A DNA stretch of 16,974 bases from the NCBI GenBank assembly GCA_007121695.1, contig SKKC01000317.1, positions 1 through 16,974 on the forward strand, read 5' to 3'. The notes under the pieces are model-generated. The model made no database searches. It worked only from the letters and a program-made list of their open reading frames with translations, and was not told where the DNA came from. Within the stretch, counting starts at the first letter, position 1, and each line of letters starts with the position of its first letter. Shown here one piece after another: positions 14,898 to 16,974 of the stretch. A program made the position numbers and the translations under genes. The DNA is from Spirochaetales bacterium (GTDB lineage: Bacteria; Spirochaetota; Spirochaetia; DSM-27196; SKKC01).

Positions 14898-15563
14898 ATG
14901 AAAATACGATTTCTTGGACACAGCGCGTTTCTGCTTTCGTCGAATGACATCTCGGTGCTGATCGATCCGTTCCTTACGGGTAACCCTCGTGCGACCATTA
15001 CCGCAGATGACCTGAACCCGGACGTGATTGCTCTGACGCACGGGCACGCGGACCACATTGGCGATACCGTTTCGATTGCGAAACGCACTGGAGCGTCAGT
15101 GGTCGCATCGTTTGAGATATGCAACTACCTTTCCGGGCAGGGACTTTCGAAACTCGAACCGGGGAACCCCGGAGGCACCATTTCTGTTGGTATGGCACAG
15201 ATCAGCTTTACACACGCCTTTCACTCGAGCTCGTTCGAAGGTCGTTATATGGGCATGCCCTGCGGGCTTGTCGTGCGGCTGAACGGAAAGACGTTCTACC
15301 ATCTCGGCGACACCGGTCTCTTCGGCGACCTGAAACTGTATGGCGAACTGTACGAGCCCGACGTTGCGGCGATACCCATCGGGGGGCGTTTCACCATGGA
15401 CGCTGCGCTTGGCACCCGCGCCGCACAGCTCGTCGGCGCTCCTGTCGTTATCCCCATGCACTACGGGACTTTTCCGCCGCTCGCGCAGAGCACCGAGGGT
15501 TTCGAACCGCAGGGGCTTCGGGTCGCGGCTCTGGAGCCTGGCGAGGAGCTTTCGCTTGGGTAA
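14898..15563 (+). CDS. UPF0173-type metallo-beta-lactamase-fold hydrolase
   Basis: A 221-residue metallo-beta-lactamase-fold protein of the UPF0173 (YtkL/UlaG-like) group. It opens with MKIRFLGHSAFLL, has the metal motif THGHADH (H48, H50, D52, H53), and later FTHAFHSS, HLGDTGLFGD and VVIPMHYGTFP, which supply the remaining His/Asp metal ligands. Such proteins bind two metal ions and hydrolyse phosphoester or lactone bonds; the substrate is unknown. The ATG at 14898 is the family start, and the frame extends to 14862 only with unlikely residues. No Shine-Dalgarno is visible. It is divergent from manC and directly followed by the DUF2264 gene, whose probable TTG start lies inside the last codons of this gene. 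Cytoplasmic. Confidence 0.93.
   Translation: MKIRFLGHSAFLLSSNDISVLIDPFLTGNPRATITADDLNPDVIALTHGHADHIGDTVSIAKRTGASVVASFEICNYLSGQGLSKLEPGNPGGTISVGMAQISFTHAFHSSSFEGRYMGMPCGLVVRLNGKTFYHLGDTGLFGDLKLYGELYEPDVAAIPIGGRFTMDAALGTRAAQLVGAPVVIPMHYGTFPPLAQSTEGFEPQGLRVAALEPGEELSLG
15544..15548 (+). promoter_or_regulatory. Shine-Dalgarno supporting a TTG start for the DUF2264 gene
   Basis: AGGAG inside the end of the upstream hydrolase gene lies seven bases before the in-frame TTG at 15556. It is 22 bases from the ATG at 15571, too far for that codon. Confidence 0.55.
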
Positions 15564-16722
15564 CCCATCCATGTCGTCTGATACCTCCCGGATCCGCTGG
15601 CTGTCGCGGTTGCAGCGCATCGCAGGTCCTGTTCTCGAGGCCGCAGAACGCGGGGGCCTTCGCAGGGCGTTGCGGCCCGACCACCACCCGGCGGCCGATC
15701 CTGACCGCCTCGCGTCCAGCCACCTGGAGGCGGTGGGGCGACTGCTCATGGGCATTGCGCCCTGGCTTGCGTCTGAAGGTGGCGACCCGGAAGAAAACGC
15801 ATTGCGGAGTCAGCTTGCCGCGCAGGCGAGGGCTGCCCTGGCCAACGGCTTCGACCCGACGCATGAGGACTGGTTCTCGCTTGACCGTGGGCAGCAGCCC
15901 ATTGTCGATGCTGCATTCGTCGCGCAGGCGCTTGTTCACGGCCGACGCGCGCTCTGGGATCCGCTTTCACCGGACGTTCAACAGCGCATCATCGACGGAT
16001 TCGCCGGGCTTCGGAACCGCAAGCCACACTTCAATAACTGGCTGCTGTTCTCCGGTGTTACCGAGGCCGCCTGCCACGCGCTCGGTCATGCGTGGGATCG
16101 GATGCGGGTCGACTACGCGATACGCCAGCATGAACAGTGGTATCTGGGCGATGGTGTGTACGGTGACGGGCCACAGTTTCACGCGGACTGGTACAACAGC
16201 TACGTGATACACCCCCTGCTTCACACGATTCTCAGGGTTGTCGGTGAGACCGACGACGCCTGGGCTCGGGTTCTTCCTGAGGTCGAGCGTCGTCTGAGCA
16301 GGTATGCTGCCGTGCAGGAGCGATGCATCGCACCGGATGGAAGCTTTCCACCGGTGGGGCGATCCATTACCTATCGAGCTGGTGCGTTCCACGCGCTGGC
16401 CTACGCTGCCTGTGTCGGATTGCTCCCCGGGACTCTTTCGCCTGCGTCCGTTCGTTCGGCGCTCGGCGCCGTCATGGCGCGAACGCTCGACCATCCGGGC
16501 AACTGGCGTGAAGACGGGTTCCTTACGATCGGGCTGAGTGGCACGCAGCCCTCGCTCGGCGAGCGCTATATTACCACTGGAAGTCTGTACCTCTGTGCAG
16601 CCGCACTGCTGCCCCTGGGACTGCCACCCGACCAGGCATTCTGGCAGGGGGCGGACGAAGCGTGGACGAGCGTCCGGTTGTTTAATCTATGCGCCGACGG
16701 GCAGCCGGATCATGCGCTGTAG
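15556..16722 (+). CDS. DUF2264 domain-containing protein
   Basis: A 388-residue protein (383 from the ATG at 15571) of the DUF2264 family. Visible hallmarks are PDHHPAADPDR near the N-terminus, NNWLLFSGV, the central WYLGDGVYGDGPQFHADW followed by YNSYVIHPLL, and the ending QPDHAL. The alpha-helical composition suggests a toroid fold like that of uronyl hydrolases or polysaccharide lyases, but no activity is established. I see no signal peptide, so it is likely cytoplasmic. I prefer TTG at 15556 because AGGAG lies seven bases upstream, which makes the gene overlap the previous stop by eight bases and implies coupling. The 3' end overlaps the next, convergent gene by 13 bases. Confidence 0.9.
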   Translation: MGNPSMSSDTSRIRWLSRLQRIAGPVLEAAERGGLRRALRPDHHPAADPDRLASSHLEAVGRLLMGIAPWLASEGGDPEENALRSQLAAQARAALANGFDPTHEDWFSLDRGQQPIVDAAFVAQALVHGRRALWDPLSPDVQQRIIDGFAGLRNRKPHFNNWLLFSGVTEAACHALGHAWDRMRVDYAIRQHEQWYLGDGVYGDGPQFHADWYNSYVIHPLLHTILRVVGETDDAWARVLPEVERRLSRYAAVQERCIAPDGSFPPVGRSITYRAGAFHALAYAACVGLLPGTLSPASVRSALGAVMARTLDHPGNWREDGFLTIGLSGTQPSLGERYITTGSLYLCAAALLPLGLPPDQAFWQGADEAWTSVRLFNLCADGQPDHAL

Positions 16723-16974
16723 ACCGAAAATCTATACGACAGAAGCGCGTCGCGGGCAGTGCAGGTAAGGGGAACCACAACGCGGTAGATCCTGTCTCCC
16801 CACACAGCCGACATCCGTTCGTCCGTAATCCGGATCTCTTCTGCCCGGGCTGCGCTGACCTCGCAGTTCTGCTGTCCTCCCATGGTCAGTGTGACCTGGG
16901 TGATGTCAGTCCGGAACACGACACCATCCGGTTGTACGCGAGGCTCGTTCCAGGTCATGAAGACAAGCCCGGCG
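16710..16974 (-). CDS. Partial protein, C-terminal beta-rich end (5' part outside window)
   Basis: The minus-strand frame ends with TGA at 16710 and stays open to the window edge, giving 87 visible residues. The ATG at 16958 has no Shine-Dalgarno and the frame continues upstream (AGLVF before MTWNEP), so the gene most likely starts outside. The visible part is rich in alternating hydrophobic residues (VVFRTDITQVTLTMGG, YRVVVPLTC), suggesting a beta-sandwich tail. The family is not recognised; a carbohydrate-active enzyme tail is only a guess based on the DUF2264 neighbour. Convergent with DUF2264, overlapping by 13 bases. Confidence 0.6.
   Translation of the reverse strand, partial: AGLVFMTWNEPRVQPDGVVFRTDITQVTLTMGGQQNCEVSAARAEEIRITDERMSAVWGDRIYRVVVPLTCTARDALLSYRFSVYSA

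Noticed and set aside
15119..16207. Long (362-codon) plus-strand open frame over the UPF0173 and DUF2264 genes
   Set aside because: Arg/Ser/Thr-rich translation typical of a shifted frame in GC-rich DNA; it crosses two well-supported genes.
1..16974. RNA genes, CRISPR arrays, insertion sequences, prophage or attachment sites
   Set aside because: Looked for repeats with regular spacing, transposase or integrase motifs and tRNA-like cloverleaf ends; none was seen by eye. A tRNAscan/Rfam run would settle small RNAs.

Overview
The window looks like part of a free-living spirochaete chromosome (Spirochaetaceae-like). This is an inference. It rests on moderately high GC, the solute-binding protein whose mature start is GGGQE right after a cysteine-free signal peptide (a style common in Spirochaeta sugar-binding proteins), and the general gene content. 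There are no rRNA, tRNA, CRISPR or mobile-element signatures. No gene-free stretch exceeds 300 bases; the longest is 7939-8210 (272 bases), and it holds candidate operators.

Left edge (1-777): a partial multi-helix membrane protein on the minus strand, divergent from a small glyoxalase/VOC protein.

Core (796-12440): a carbohydrate-use locus in two divisions. The minus-strand operon reads, in order of transcription, GH2 beta-galactosidase-like hydrolase (6171-3508), RraA-like aldolase (3505-2801), enolase-superfamily sugar-acid dehydratase (2783-1623) and SDR dehydrogenase (1602-796), with gaps of only 2, 17 and 20 bases. The plus-strand operon encodes a family-1 solute-binding protein, two CUT1-type permeases and an ornithine cyclodeaminase/mu-crystallin-family protein (8211-12440). 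Between the two operons sit two AraC-type regulators facing tail to tail and overlapping by 39 bases, each divergent from one operon. A coherent model, not proven, is uptake of an oligosaccharide or glycoside, cytoplasmic hydrolysis by GH2, oxidation by the SDR, dehydration to a 2-keto-3-deoxy acid, and retro-aldol cleavage by the RraA homologue. This would be a non-phosphorylative route that uses an unusual aldolase class. No kinase, lactonase or transporter ATPase is present.

Right part (12452-16974): a class III nucleotide cyclase fused to a two-helix membrane hairpin and a C-terminal winged-helix-like domain. It is coupled by an ATGA overlap to a mannose-1-phosphate guanylyltransferase. 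Divergent from that pair is a UPF0173-type metallo-hydrolase followed by a DUF2264 protein with a probable TTG start. Last comes the 3' end of an unidentified minus-strand gene running off the window.

The most notable observations are the non-phosphorylative sugar-acid locus with an RraA-type aldolase, the apparent charge swap at both purine-specifying positions of the cyclase, repeated octamers at helical spacing upstream of the transport operon, and several genes without a Shine-Dalgarno sequence but with -10-like hexamers just before the ATG.
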